Source: Phycisphaerales bacterium (lineage in GTDB: Bacteria > Planctomycetota > Phycisphaerae > Phycisphaerales > SM1A02). Taken from it: a stretch of DNA of 39,277 nucleotides. A model generated the notes under the pieces. It saw nothing but the letters and a program-made list of their open reading frames with translations. It was not told the DNA's origin and ran no database searches. This document shows positions 22,450 through 30,973 of the stretch, in pieces. The stretch spans positions 1 to 39,277 of the forward strand of contig JAQWPT010000037.1 in the NCBI GenBank assembly GCA_029245245.1. Reading direction: 5' to 3'. The first letter of the stretch is position 1. Each line of letters starts with the position of its first letter. The translations under genes and the position numbers were made by a program.

Positions 22450-23484
22450 TCACACGTTGAAGAGAATGTGCGCCACGTCGCCATCCTGCATCACGTAGGT
22501 CTTGCCTTCGCTGCGCAGACGCCCGGCTTCCTTGATCGCCTTCTCGCTGCCAAGCTCGAAGAGGTCGTCGCAGTGGAAGCACTCGGCGCGGATGAACCCG
22601 CGCTGCAGGTCGCCGTGGATGGAGCCCGCCGCCTCCGGAGCCGTAGCCCCCTGCTGGATCGACCAGGCCCGGACTTCCTTCTCTCCCGCCGTGTAGAACG
22701 TCGAGAGTCCAAGCAGTTCGTTGCACGCCCGGGCGAAGGCGCCCAGTGCCGGTTCGGTGATGCCCATCGACTCGAGCATCTCCGAGCGATCGTCGGCGTC
22801 GAGTTCGGCAATCTCGGATTCAAGCGTGGAGCACAGGTGCACGCAGGGCGCACCATGCGACTCGGCATGGGACTGAACCGGGGCGGCCGCTGCACCGGCG
22901 AGATCATCCTCGGCCACGTTCGCCACGTACAGCATGGGCTTGGCGGTGATCATCCCGTAGGACTTGAGAATCGCCTGCTCCTGTTCATCCCACGTCGCGC
23001 TGCGAATGGGACGTTCCTCTTCGAGCATGGCGTGGACCTTCTCGATCACGGCCAGGCGATCCTTGGACTCCTTGTCGCCGCTGCGGGCCGTGCGGGTCGC
23101 CTTGTCGAGCGATCCCTCGGCCACCACGAGATCAGCCACGATCATCTCGGCCTCCATGCTGGCGATGTCGGAAGCCGGATCATGCCCCTCGCAGCACATG
23201 ACCACCTGGGCCACGGCGTCGACCTCGCGAATGTTCGCAAGCACCTGGTTGAGCTGGCCTCCGCCGGAGGGAACCCCGGGGATGTCCACCACCTGCACCT
23301 TGGCGGGAATGATCTTCTCAGGGGGTATGAACTCGGCGATCTGCAGGAGTCTCGGGTCGGGAATATCCGCCATGCCGATGTTGGGCTTCATCGAGCCCAC
23401 CTGCACCGGAACCGAGTGCGCAGTCAACGCGGTGAAGAGCGTCGTCTTGCCCGTGCCCTGAAGTCCGACGAGTCCGCATTCCAT
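22450..23484 (-). CDS. ychF: YchF/Ola1-family P-loop NTPase
   Basis: Encodes 344 residues. P-loop G7-LQGTGK-T14, switch region DIPGVPSGGGQLNQVLANIREVDAV, the NVAE motif in place of NKxD (typical of YchF, which prefers ATP), and a C-terminal TGS domain containing LFELGSEKAIKEAGRLRSEG and VMQDGDVAHILFNV. The P-loop reads GLQGTGKTT where most YchF have PNVGKST, so this is a divergent branch. YchF/Ola1 binds ribosomes and modulates oxidative-stress responses in other bacteria and eukaryotes. The start overlaps the upstream stop as TGATG, with GGGAG 6 nt upstream. Confidence 0.88.
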   Translation of the reverse strand: MECGLVGLQGTGKTTLFTALTAHSVPVQVGSMKPNIGMADIPDPRLLQIAEFIPPEKIIPAKVQVVDIPGVPSGGGQLNQVLANIREVDAVAQVVMCCEGHDPASDIASMEAEMIVADLVVAEGSLDKATRTARSGDKESKDRLAVIEKVHAMLEEERPIRSATWDEQEQAILKSYGMITAKPMLYVANVAEDDLAGAAAAPVQSHAESHGAPCVHLCSTLESEIAELDADDRSEMLESMGITEPALGAFARACNELLGLSTFYTAGEKEVRAWSIQQGATAPEAAGSIHGDLQRGFIRAECFHCDDLFELGSEKAIKEAGRLRSEGKTYVMQDGDVAHILFNV

Positions 23485-24254
23485 CAGTTGCTCCCTCGCA
23501 CGGCCTTGACTACCGCACACAGCGAGGCCGCATGCCCGGTTCGGGCGTTGCGCGTCGCCGAAAGTACTTCGACCGATTCGAACCCGTGCGACTGCAGGGC
23601 TGTGATGAGATCCGGCTCCAGCATGGCTCCACCGATGCAGCGGAACCAGTCATCGATGCTCTCACGCACCACGTCCTCCAGGACCTGCTTGAGAATGATC
23701 TCCGCGAAGATGAGTCGACCACCAGGTCGCAGGACCCGCGCGATCTCCTTCATCACCGCGTGCTCATCAGGCGAGAGGTTGAAGATGCCGTTGGCCGTCA
23801 CCACGTCAAGCCGGTCGTCGGGCAGCGGGATGGTCTCGGCCCGTGTACAGAAGACCTCCGTCTCCGGGAATCCGGCCTCGGCCAGGTTTTCGCGTGCTGC
23901 GGTCGCCATGTCGCGTGAGCCGTCGAGCCCGGCCAGTCGCTGGGGCGAACCGAATCGCCGCGCGTAGCAGCAGAGATCGAGCCCCGCGCCACATCCCAGG
24001 TCGAGCAGCCGCTCTCCCTCGGCAAGATCGACCGCATCCTGCGGATTGCCGGCTCCGGTGAAACTGGCCGCGCAGGCCGGTGGGAGTGCATCGAGCACCG
24101 CGGGGTCGTACCCCACCGCCTCGGCGAAGTCTCGGCCCACCGGGAATCCGTGCTTCTGCCCGGGAGAAGCCGCAACGAACCCGTAGCGATCGAAGACCGC
24201 AGAACGGATCTCATCGGCACTCATCGAGGACAATGATTTCGCCTCGTCAGTCAC
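23484..24254 (-). CDS. ArsM-like SAM-dependent methyltransferase
   Basis: Encodes 256 residues. The class I SAM motif LLDLGCGAGLD is at about 83-93, with post motifs ETIPLPDDRLDVVTANGIFNLSPD and ARVLRPGGRLIFAEI. The preceding YDPAVLDALP ... AGNPQDAVDLAEGE and the later FRCIGGAM match arsenite methyltransferase (ArsM)-type proteins, including one of the three arsenic-binding Cys; the other two are not clearly in place. It may methylate another small molecule. It begins 2 nt after the peroxiredoxin stop and overlaps ychF by 1 nt. Confidence 0.8.
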   Translation of the reverse strand: MTDEAKSLSSMSADEIRSAVFDRYGFVAASPGQKHGFPVGRDFAEAVGYDPAVLDALPPACAASFTGAGNPQDAVDLAEGERLLDLGCGAGLDLCCYARRFGSPQRLAGLDGSRDMATAARENLAEAGFPETEVFCTRAETIPLPDDRLDVVTANGIFNLSPDEHAVMKEIARVLRPGGRLIFAEIILKQVLEDVVRESIDDWFRCIGGAMLEPDLITALQSHGFESVEVLSATRNARTGHAASLCAVVKAVRGSN

Positions 24255-24256
24255 GC

Positions 24257-24892
24257 TCAGGTCGTCGGCTGCGGGGTGGTCCGCAGGTAGGGCTTGATCT
24301 CGGTGTAGCCGGCCGGGAACAGTTCATCGGCCTCTTCGTTGGTGACCGCAGGAACGATGATGCAATCATCACCGTGCTGCCAGTTTGCCGGGGTGGCCAG
24401 TTTGTGCGTGTCGGTCAACTGCAGCGAATCGATCACCCGCAGCAGTTCGTCGAAGTTGCGACCGGTGCTGGCCGGGTAGGTCAGTGTCAGGCGGACCTTG
24501 TTGGCGGCATCGATGATGAAGACGCTGCGCACCGTGAGAGTGTCGTTCGCCTCGGGGTGAATCATGCCGTAGAGGTTCGACACGGAGCGGTCGGCGTCGG
24601 CCAGCAGCGGAAAGTTCAGGGCCACGCCCTGGGTCTCCTCGATGTCCTTGGCCCAACCGTGGTGGTCATCGATGGGGTCCACGCTCAGCCCGATGCACTT
24701 GACGTTGCGACGATCAAACTCGCCCTTGAGCTTGGCAACCGTGCCCAGTTCGGTCGTGCAGACCGGGGTGTAGTCCTTGGGGTGCGAGAAGAGAATCACC
24801 CAGCTGTCGCCGGCCCAGTCATGAAAGTTGATGGTGCCGTCAGTGGAATCCTGGGTGAAATCGGGAGCGGTTGAACCGAGCTTGATGGACAT
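24257..24892 (-). CDS. 1-Cys peroxiredoxin (Prx6 type)
   Basis: Encodes 211 residues. The peroxidatic Cys45 sits in SHPKDYTPVCTTELG, the Prx6/1-Cys signature, followed by VKCIGLSVDPIDDHHGWAKDIEE, and the C-terminal domain ends AGYTEIKPYLRTTPQP, as in long 1-Cys enzymes. It reduces hydrogen peroxide and organic hydroperoxides in the cytoplasm. The start is ATG 24892, with GGAG 7 nt upstream. A TAGAAT box at 24942-24947 gives a leader of about 44 nt. It heads a five-gene operon with the ArsM-like, ychF and two small genes. Confidence 0.92.
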   Translation of the reverse strand: MSIKLGSTAPDFTQDSTDGTINFHDWAGDSWVILFSHPKDYTPVCTTELGTVAKLKGEFDRRNVKCIGLSVDPIDDHHGWAKDIEETQGVALNFPLLADADRSVSNLYGMIHPEANDTLTVRSVFIIDAANKVRLTLTYPASTGRNFDELLRVIDSLQLTDTHKLATPANWQHGDDCIIVPAVTNEEADELFPAGYTEIKPYLRTTPQPTT

Positions 24893-24941
24893 GGCGATCT
24901 CCGTTGTGTTCCTGTGGTCTTCGTCTTCCGGTGAACGGACC

Positions 24942-24947
24942 ATTCTA
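24942..24947 (-). promoter_or_regulatory. -10 box (TAGAAT) of the peroxiredoxin operon
   Basis: TAGAAT on the minus strand, 49 nt before ATG 24892. No clear -35 is seen at 17 bp upstream (TTTCCC). The leader carries a GGAG ribosome site. Confidence 0.45.
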
Positions 24948-24986
24948 CCGCGTCCCCGCACCCCGGGAAATGCCCATTTGCACGGC

Positions 24987-25838
24987 TCAATCACCCCGCG
25001 TGTGCCGCCCCTGTCGCTCCCGCTGGTGGTAGAGCATCAGGGCTCGTCGCTCCTCGGCGTACATGGCCTCACGCAGCTCGAAGCCTTCCTTGATCCGCTG
25101 GAACTGCTTCTCGGCCTCCCGCTTCGCCTCACGCGTATCGAGTCCGAGGGTTGGATGCTCCAGCAACTGCTCCATCTCCATGGCCATGACCACGGCGACG
25201 AACTCCGCATCGACCAGTGGCTCCCCGGCCGCCTGTGCAACGCGATCGAGTCCTTCCAATTCCGAAACGATCCGCTGGACTTCGATGGGCAACTCCTCCT
25301 GCTCGGCGAACAGGAGCAATCCCTCCCGGGTAGCCTGGCGGCGGTCGTCGATATGGTCCTCGAGCGCCTCGGCCGCCTCGTGCATCGCCTGGGAGTGTTC
25401 ATTCGCCGAAGCTGGCCCGGGTGGAGGAACGAACTGTCCGGTACGGACCTTTGCTCCCCGCTGGATCATCGAGCAGTACCAGGCTGAAATCCGGTGTGCG
25501 TCGCGCAGACGCCGCATGGCCGTGGGCACCGGCGTCTCCGAACCGTGCACCGCCGCATTGCCGTCACGTCGGATCGCATGCATCCCATCGGCCTGCTTCT
25601 TGGGCAGCATGCCGTACTGCTCGAGCGAGCGGAGGATGGCGATGAGGTCCAGGTCCGCCAGGCGCGGCGCCTGGAGCTCGACGAGTCGCCTCGCCATCAT
25701 CTCCACCATGAGGCGGAGCTTGAAGAGGCAGGACTCGGGATCGGTGTGGACATACTGCTCGGCCTGGGAGCCCAGGTGCGACACCCGGTTGTCATAGCGG
25801 TTCATGAACTCGAAGTTGCTGCCCTGCTCGGTGCTCAT
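24987..25838 (-). CDS. DUF4145-like protein with coiled-coil C-terminus
   Basis: Encodes 283 residues. The N-terminal half reads FEFMNRY, LGSQAEQYVHTDPESCLFKLRLMVEMM and IRRDGNAAVHG, the pattern of the DUF4145 domain found at the N-terminus of type I restriction subunits and some helicases. Here it stands alone, followed by a Glu/Arg-rich helical region (about 155-275) likely to form a coiled coil. No helicase or nuclease motif follows. It overlaps the TerB-like gene by 4 nt (ATGA), so the two are translationally coupled. Role unknown. Confidence 0.65.
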   Translation of the reverse strand: MSTEQGSNFEFMNRYDNRVSHLGSQAEQYVHTDPESCLFKLRLMVEMMARRLVELQAPRLADLDLIAILRSLEQYGMLPKKQADGMHAIRRDGNAAVHGSETPVPTAMRRLRDAHRISAWYCSMIQRGAKVRTGQFVPPPGPASANEHSQAMHEAAEALEDHIDDRRQATREGLLLFAEQEELPIEVQRIVSELEGLDRVAQAAGEPLVDAEFVAVVMAMEMEQLLEHPTLGLDTREAKREAEKQFQRIKEGFELREAMYAEERRALMLYHQRERQGRHTRGD

Positions 25839-26299
25839 GCCTCGGCCTCCTGCGAGGTCGTGTCATCCGTCGGTGGGGCCGATGGATTGAACATCGAGGC
25901 GATGACCCGTGCCGATGCGCAGCAGCGCTGAAAATCCTCCGCGGTCATCTCACAGGCGGACGCGAGCATGGAGGCCCAGCGGACCTCAAGCGGTTCCATG
26001 TGCCCGTCGGCGAAGGAGATCATCATCACCCCGGTCATGATCTTCTCCGCCTGCTCCCGTGGCAGGGCATGCACACCGGCAAGGCAGTCCACGAGGGTGA
26101 GGTTGCCGATGGACTCCGGCGACTTCGCCACACGGCAGGTCTCCTCGGACAACCCGAGGATCGCCTGGGCGTACAGTCCGGCCGAGGCCTCCTTGACTGC
26201 CGGCACCGTCCCGTCGGCAACGGCCATCGCACGGGCCGCGACAAACCAAAGCTGCGCCAACTGCTCCTGCTCGTTCATGGTCGCCGTGGTTTCGCTCAT
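25835..26299 (-). CDS. TerB-like helical protein
   Basis: Encodes 154 residues, all helical. The segments VAARAMAVADGTVPAVKEA and MTGVMMISFADGHMEPLEVRWASMLA are the two acidic A-x-ADG-x-x-x-x-E repeats of TerB/DjlA-N-like domains, which bind metal through the Asp/Glu residues. TerB domains are linked to membrane-associated stress complexes, but function here is unproven. The start is taken as ATG 26299 with AGGGG 4 nt upstream. It lies 16 nt after the M1 peptidase gene and overlaps the DUF4145-like gene. Confidence 0.65.
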   Translation of the reverse strand: MSETTATMNEQEQLAQLWFVAARAMAVADGTVPAVKEASAGLYAQAILGLSEETCRVAKSPESIGNLTLVDCLAGVHALPREQAEKIMTGVMMISFADGHMEPLEVRWASMLASACEMTAEDFQRCCASARVIASMFNPSAPPTDDTTSQEAEA

Positions 26300-26315
26300 C
26301 GTCCCCTGCCCTTGT

Positions 26316-29003
26316 TCATTCCTTGCCCGCATCCTTTTCACCGATGTGTCCGTCAAGATAGATCACCCACAGGAGATCATCCTCGGTACCGGGTTCGCCG
26401 TCGGGTCCGATGCTGCGTACACGGGAGAACTCCGTCACCAGCGGATCATCGTCGCGACTGGCCGTTCCTGAAAGTTCGATCGTCACCGGCTGATCCCACG
26501 GATCACGCAGGTCCGCGATGCGATCGTTGCTGAGCAGTTCGGACGAGATCGATGCCGGCGGCATGTCGCCCCGCTCCTCGGTGATCGTCCACCAGGCCCC
26601 GGGCAGCACCCGGGCGACCGAGACGGCGACTCCACCAGATTCGCTGCGGGCGTCTTCCTTGAGCTGGCGCTGCATGGGATTGCGGCGCGGCGTCGACTTG
26701 GTGATCCGGAATCGATGATCCTCGACTTCCTGCGGGTAGCGGTTGTTGGACTCGTCGGAATCGGCGATCTGCCGTCGCGGATCGACCTCCACCGCGACGA
26801 TGGGCTGCTCCGTCACCAGCAGTTTGCTGACGCGCGGACTGTTCTGCGACCAGATCTCCGCCGGAATCATGATGTCCTCGATGGTGCCGTCCTCGTACGT
26901 AACCCGCAGCGGAATCGGCATTGGCAGGCCACCGATGTTCTGGAAGGTGACCACGTTGAAGGTCCATGGCAGGTCCAGCAGGTCGCCCTCGTCGTCCTCG
27001 AGGTCCTCGAGGAACTGCTCGTAGGACCGGCGGTCACCCGGCGTCACCTCCAGTTCATCGAACTCGTTGTAGAAATCGAGCAGTTCCGGGTAGCGATCCG
27101 TTCGCCGCTCCATGCCCTTGTTCTCCAACTCGGACATGCTCGGGATCTCGTCATCGCGATCCTTCATGTCCAGTGGCTTGTCGATGTCCGGATCCATCGT
27201 CCTGGGGGTGAACCGCTCCAGCCGCACCACTGCCATGTCGCAGTGGTCGGTGGTGTAGAACCAGCCGCGCCAGAACCAGTCCAGGTCGATGGCACTGCTG
27301 TCTTCGAGCGTGCGGAACAGGTCGGCGGGTTCCGGACGGCGAAACGCCCAACGCTGGGAGTACGTCCGGAACGCATGGTCGAAGAGTTCCCGCCCCATCA
27401 CCGTCTCGCGAAGAATGTTCATGGCCGTGGCGGGCTTCGCATACGCATTGTTTCCGAACTGCAGGATCGATTCACTGTTGGTCATGATCGGCACCTGGCG
27501 GAAGTCGGTCATGTACCGGGTCATCCGGGCCGGTTCGCCTCGGCGGGAGGGATAATCCTCTTCCCATTCGGACTCCGTAATGAACTGGCAGTAGGTGTTC
27601 AGACCCTCGTCCATCCAGGTCCACTGCCGCTCGTCGGAGTTGATGATCATCGGGAACCAGTTGTGGCCGACCTCGTGAATGATCACGGAGATGAGCCCGT
27701 ACTTGGTCCGCTCGGTGTAGGTGTCGTCTTCTTCCGGACGTGGGCCGTTGAAGCAGATCATCGGGTATTCCATGCCGCCGACGGGCCCATTGACCGAGAT
27801 CGCCACCGGGTACGGATACGGAACGGCCAACCGTGAATAGGTGTCGATGGTCTGCGCGACTGCCTGGGTGGAGTACCGTGACCACAACGGCTCGCCTTCC
27901 TCGGGGAAGAAGGACATTGCCATGGTCACGTTGTCGGAACCAGGAACGGGAACGCCCCACGCGTCCCATGCAAACTTCGGTGATGCCGCCCAGGCGACAT
28001 CCCGCACGTTGCGGGACTTGAACGTCCAGGTCTTCGTCCCCGACGCCACCCGCTGTTCGTTGGCCAGGGCTTCCTCAGGAGTGATGACGAGCACGGGACG
28101 ATCCGCGGTGCGGGCATCGTCGAGGCGTTTCAACTGCGTCGGCGTGAGCACGGTTTCCGGTGACTGCAGTTCACCAGTGGCCGTGACGACGAACGTATCG
28201 GGCGCAGTGATGGAGACCGTGTAGTCACCGAACTCGAGCGTGAACTCGCCACGACCGAGAAACTGCTTGTTCTGCCAGCCTGCATAGTCCGTGTACGCAC
28301 AGAGCCGGGGGAACCAGCGGGCGATCTCGTAGATCGCGTTGCCATCCTCGGTGAACCACTCGTAGCACCCGCGACCACCGATGGTATCGGGCACGATGTT
28401 CGCTTCCCAGTCGATCGAGAACTTCATCGCCCCCCCCGACTTGAGCGGTTCGTCAAGATCGATCCGCATCATGGTGTCGACGATGACGTGCGGAAGATCT
28501 CCGCCGGATGCATCGGCGACGCGGGTGATGTTCACCCCACCCTGGAACTCCTTGCGAGCCCGGATGCCGTCAAGCCAGTCGATGGACTGGGATCCGTCGA
28601 GATTCGGAGCCGGTTCCCGCATGCGTCCCGTACTGCTCTCGCGAAAACGATTCTGGTCCAACTGCACCCAGAGGTAGGACAACTCATGGGGACTGTTGTT
28701 GTGGTAGGTGATGTCTTCGGAACCAATGAGGCGATGTCGATCCGCATCGAGGGTGACATCGATGTCGTAGTCGACCTGCTGCTGCCAGTAGTCCGGTCCA
28801 GGCGCCCCGCTGGCGGTGCGGACGTCGCTGGGGGTGGGCAGGAGTTCGTCCAGTTGACGGAAGCGATCGGCGTGTTCCCACTTCTCGGGCTGCATCCAGG
28901 GAGTCGCCACCTCGTCGGTGGGATGATCCCGGTGCAGATCGTGTGCGGACACGGGGGCGGCGATGATCGCCAGGGCCACGAACATGACAGGTCGTTTCAA
29001 CAC
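26316..29003 (-). CDS. Secreted M1-family metallopeptidase
   Basis: Encodes 895 residues. Signal peptide about 1-22 (ending PVSAHD). The gluzincin site is complete: H443-E-V-G-H447 and Glu466 in WMDEG, with exactly 18 residues between H447 and E466; GGMEYP upstream stands in for the GAMEN exopeptidase motif. An N-terminal beta-saddle (about 55-300) and a long C-terminal region with beta strands follow. It probably releases N-terminal residues from peptides in the periplasm. The start is GTG 29003, because GGAGGAG lies 5 nt upstream and the leader begins there; the frame stays open to 29327. It is the first gene of a three-gene operon. Confidence 0.9.
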   Translation of the reverse strand: MLKRPVMFVALAIIAAPVSAHDLHRDHPTDEVATPWMQPEKWEHADRFRQLDELLPTPSDVRTASGAPGPDYWQQQVDYDIDVTLDADRHRLIGSEDITYHNNSPHELSYLWVQLDQNRFRESSTGRMREPAPNLDGSQSIDWLDGIRARKEFQGGVNITRVADASGGDLPHVIVDTMMRIDLDEPLKSGGAMKFSIDWEANIVPDTIGGRGCYEWFTEDGNAIYEIARWFPRLCAYTDYAGWQNKQFLGRGEFTLEFGDYTVSITAPDTFVVTATGELQSPETVLTPTQLKRLDDARTADRPVLVITPEEALANEQRVASGTKTWTFKSRNVRDVAWAASPKFAWDAWGVPVPGSDNVTMAMSFFPEEGEPLWSRYSTQAVAQTIDTYSRLAVPYPYPVAISVNGPVGGMEYPMICFNGPRPEEDDTYTERTKYGLISVIIHEVGHNWFPMIINSDERQWTWMDEGLNTYCQFITESEWEEDYPSRRGEPARMTRYMTDFRQVPIMTNSESILQFGNNAYAKPATAMNILRETVMGRELFDHAFRTYSQRWAFRRPEPADLFRTLEDSSAIDLDWFWRGWFYTTDHCDMAVVRLERFTPRTMDPDIDKPLDMKDRDDEIPSMSELENKGMERRTDRYPELLDFYNEFDELEVTPGDRRSYEQFLEDLEDDEGDLLDLPWTFNVVTFQNIGGLPMPIPLRVTYEDGTIEDIMIPAEIWSQNSPRVSKLLVTEQPIVAVEVDPRRQIADSDESNNRYPQEVEDHRFRITKSTPRRNPMQRQLKEDARSESGGVAVSVARVLPGAWWTITEERGDMPPASISSELLSNDRIADLRDPWDQPVTIELSGTASRDDDPLVTEFSRVRSIGPDGEPGTEDDLLWVIYLDGHIGEKDAGKE

Positions 29004-29028
29004 GGCAACTCCTCCTGGTGCATCGAGC

Positions 29029-29034
29029 ATGATA
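29029..29034 (-). promoter_or_regulatory. -10 box (TATCAT) of the M1 peptidase operon
   Basis: TATCAT on the minus strand, 25 nt before GTG 29003, giving a leader of about 19 nt that holds GGAGGAG. Confidence 0.4.
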
Positions 29035-29067
29035 GTGCACCGGCGAAGCCTCCACTGCCATGCACGG

Positions 29068-29099
29068 AACGGGGGCTTCCCCGTCGGGAAGCCCCCGTT
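29068..29099. terminator. Perfect 14-bp hairpin after the beta-helix gene
   Basis: Arms 29068-29081 and 29086-29099 are fully complementary with a CGTC loop. It lies about 45 nt past the minus-strand beta-helix gene stop. On the plus strand it is followed by TTT at the arm end; on the minus strand no U-tract follows. Confidence 0.65.
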
Positions 29100-29108
29100 T
29101 CGCATTGC

Positions 29109-29147
29109 GCTGACCCCCGGAACATGGTCCGGGGCAGGAGGGTCAGC
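29109..29147 (-). terminator. Compound hairpin including the beta-helix gene stop codon
   Basis: Outer arms 29109-29116 and 29140-29147 pair, and inside them CCCCGGA (29115-29121) can pair with TCCGGGG (29128-29134). The TGA (29145-29143) lies in the outer arm. A second perfect hairpin follows directly. Confidence 0.5.
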
Positions 29148-30750
29148 CCTTGGAACCCCAGTCGGCGATGACCTGGAGGAGGTCGTTGACGCCAACGAGT
29201 CCGTCGAGATCGAGATCCGCCGAGCACTGCTCGGAACACATCCCCCACTGGGCGATGACTTCCAGGAGATCGCCGACGGCGACGGCACCATCGCCATCGA
29301 TGTCGCTGGGAGGATCGTCACCGTCACAGAGATCGGCGATGGTGTTCAAGCCGAGGTCCCGGAACGCCCCGTTGATCTGGTCCGAGACGTTGCCGCAGAC
29401 AACGGTCGCTTCGAGCTTGCCCAGAGGCACGTTCGTGGTCCAGATGCCGCCGCCACCGCCGATGCCGCCGACGGGCTCAAGCGTGGCCTCGTTGTACTGG
29501 ATCATGCTGCCGCGGACATCCCACTCCGATGAATCGTGGGCGATGCCACCACCGGTCATGGCGCTGTTGTGACGCAACTGGCCACCAAAGAGGTAGTGCA
29601 GTCCGAACGCCGTGTGCACCGCACCACCGAACTCCTCGGCGGTGTTGTGTGTCGCCTCAAATCCCTGGATGTTGGTGAATCCGTCGTAGAGCATGCAGGC
29701 CCCACCGCTTCGAGCCGAGTTTGACGTCGCCACGAGGTCCCATGCGGCGAGCGTGCCCGCATTGGTGGCGAATCCGCCCCCGTAGAGGCCGGCCTGGTTC
29801 GAAGTGAACGTGCAGTTTCGCATTTCCGCGGTGGCGTCCAGCAGGTCCAGACCCCCACCGGTGAGTCCGCAGGTGTTCCCGATCCACGTGGAATCCGTCA
29901 ACCTCGCATCTCCACCATCGATCACCATGCCACCGCCATCGACCACGGCTTCGTTCCCGGTGAACTGGAGCCCTTCAAGGTAATTATTTGTTTCGATGCT
30001 TCGAATCCCACCCCCGAGGTGTCCCGAGTTGCGATCGAAGTTGCACTGCTCAAGCAGCATGGCGCTCTTTCGAATGAGCAGACCACCGCCGCCGAAATCA
30101 TCGTGCACCAGGCCGTCGCCATGAGCCACGTTGTCCTGGAAACCGCTCTGCCGCGCCCAGAGCGAGGCATCCGCCACGTAGATGGCACCGCCACCATCGG
30201 TGGCCCGGTTGAGTTGGAACACGCAGAGATCAAGTTCGACATCTGCCGACGTCACGGCGATCGCCCCACCGAGATCGGCGCTGTTCTTCCAGAAGGTGCA
30301 TCCGGTCAGGAGCGGCCGCCCACCACCAAAGACAGCCCCACCACCGGCACTGGCTGCCGAACAGTCATGGATGGTGCAGTTCTTGATGATCGGCGAGGCG
30401 TTCAGCACCTCCAGGCCACCACCAAACATTGCCGAACCGTTGCGAATCTCCAGGTTGGTCAGCAGCGTGCCACGACCTTCACCATTGCTGATGGTCACGA
30501 CCGGGCCGGCCCCATCACCATCGAGCACGGATCCTCCAGCGGGGTCACCCTGGAGGGTCACGGCCTTGCCGGACAAATCGATGCGCTCGAAGTAGACACC
30601 GGCGGCGAGTTGGATCATGTCCCCGTCAACGGCGGCATCAATGGCGTCCTGGATGGAGGGATTGGCGTGGGAAGGAACCTGCAGCACCTCCGCCAGGGTG
30701 GCGGAAACAGGCAGCAGGGTCGTCAGTACGGCCAGTGTGAGCGTCTTCAT
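29143..30750 (-). CDS. Secreted right-handed beta-helix protein with dockerin-like tail
   Basis: Encodes 535 residues. Signal peptide about 1-20. Residues about 20-470 are parallel beta-helix rungs of the polymorphic outer-membrane protein type: repeated GG(G/A)-(I/A/M/L) turns such as FGGGLEVLNAS, GGAIYVADA, GGGMVIDGGDA and GGGLDLLDATA at about 22-residue spacing, opening with PSIQDAIDAAVDGDMIQLAAG. The end has two dockerin-like units (DIDGDGAVAVGDLLEVIAQWG and ADLDLDGLVGVNDLLQVIADWG). Probably a surface or extracellular adhesin or polysaccharide-binding protein; no lyase residues can be assigned. Start ATG 30750: AGGAGG lies 6 nt upstream. Confidence 0.87.
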   Translation of the reverse strand: MKTLTLAVLTTLLPVSATLAEVLQVPSHANPSIQDAIDAAVDGDMIQLAAGVYFERIDLSGKAVTLQGDPAGGSVLDGDGAGPVVTISNGEGRGTLLTNLEIRNGSAMFGGGLEVLNASPIIKNCTIHDCSAASAGGGAVFGGGRPLLTGCTFWKNSADLGGAIAVTSADVELDLCVFQLNRATDGGGAIYVADASLWARQSGFQDNVAHGDGLVHDDFGGGGLLIRKSAMLLEQCNFDRNSGHLGGGIRSIETNNYLEGLQFTGNEAVVDGGGMVIDGGDARLTDSTWIGNTCGLTGGGLDLLDATAEMRNCTFTSNQAGLYGGGFATNAGTLAAWDLVATSNSARSGGACMLYDGFTNIQGFEATHNTAEEFGGAVHTAFGLHYLFGGQLRHNSAMTGGGIAHDSSEWDVRGSMIQYNEATLEPVGGIGGGGGIWTTNVPLGKLEATVVCGNVSDQINGAFRDLGLNTIADLCDGDDPPSDIDGDGAVAVGDLLEVIAQWGMCSEQCSADLDLDGLVGVNDLLQVIADWGSKG

Positions 30751-30961
30751 TGTCATCCTCCTGGGGCCTCGTGGGCGTCCGGTCGAGGTCGTTCTCCTGC
30801 CGGGAGCGGGGACCTCCTGCCCGCCTCCGCCACCATTGCGACAGACCCGGGTAGTTCTCACAGCAGAAGTGGAAAAAACGACCATGGAAAACGTCCTGCA
30901 GAACCTCTCGAACTCACGTTCGCAGCCTGGGGCCCCTGTTCGTGAAGTCTGCCAGATTCCC

Positions 30962-30967
30962 TAGAAT
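30962..30967 (+). promoter_or_regulatory. -10 box (TAGAAT), leaderless spacing
   Basis: TAGAAT, 6 nt, then ATG 30974; no SD site. Confidence 0.5.
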
Positions 30968-30973
30968 GCTGGA

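Noticed and set aside
22438-23967. 509-residue plus-strand frame
   Set aside because: Runs opposite ychF and the ArsM-like gene and crosses both; no recognisable domain.
26715-27836. 373-residue plus-strand frame
   Set aside because: Antisense to the M1 peptidase gene.
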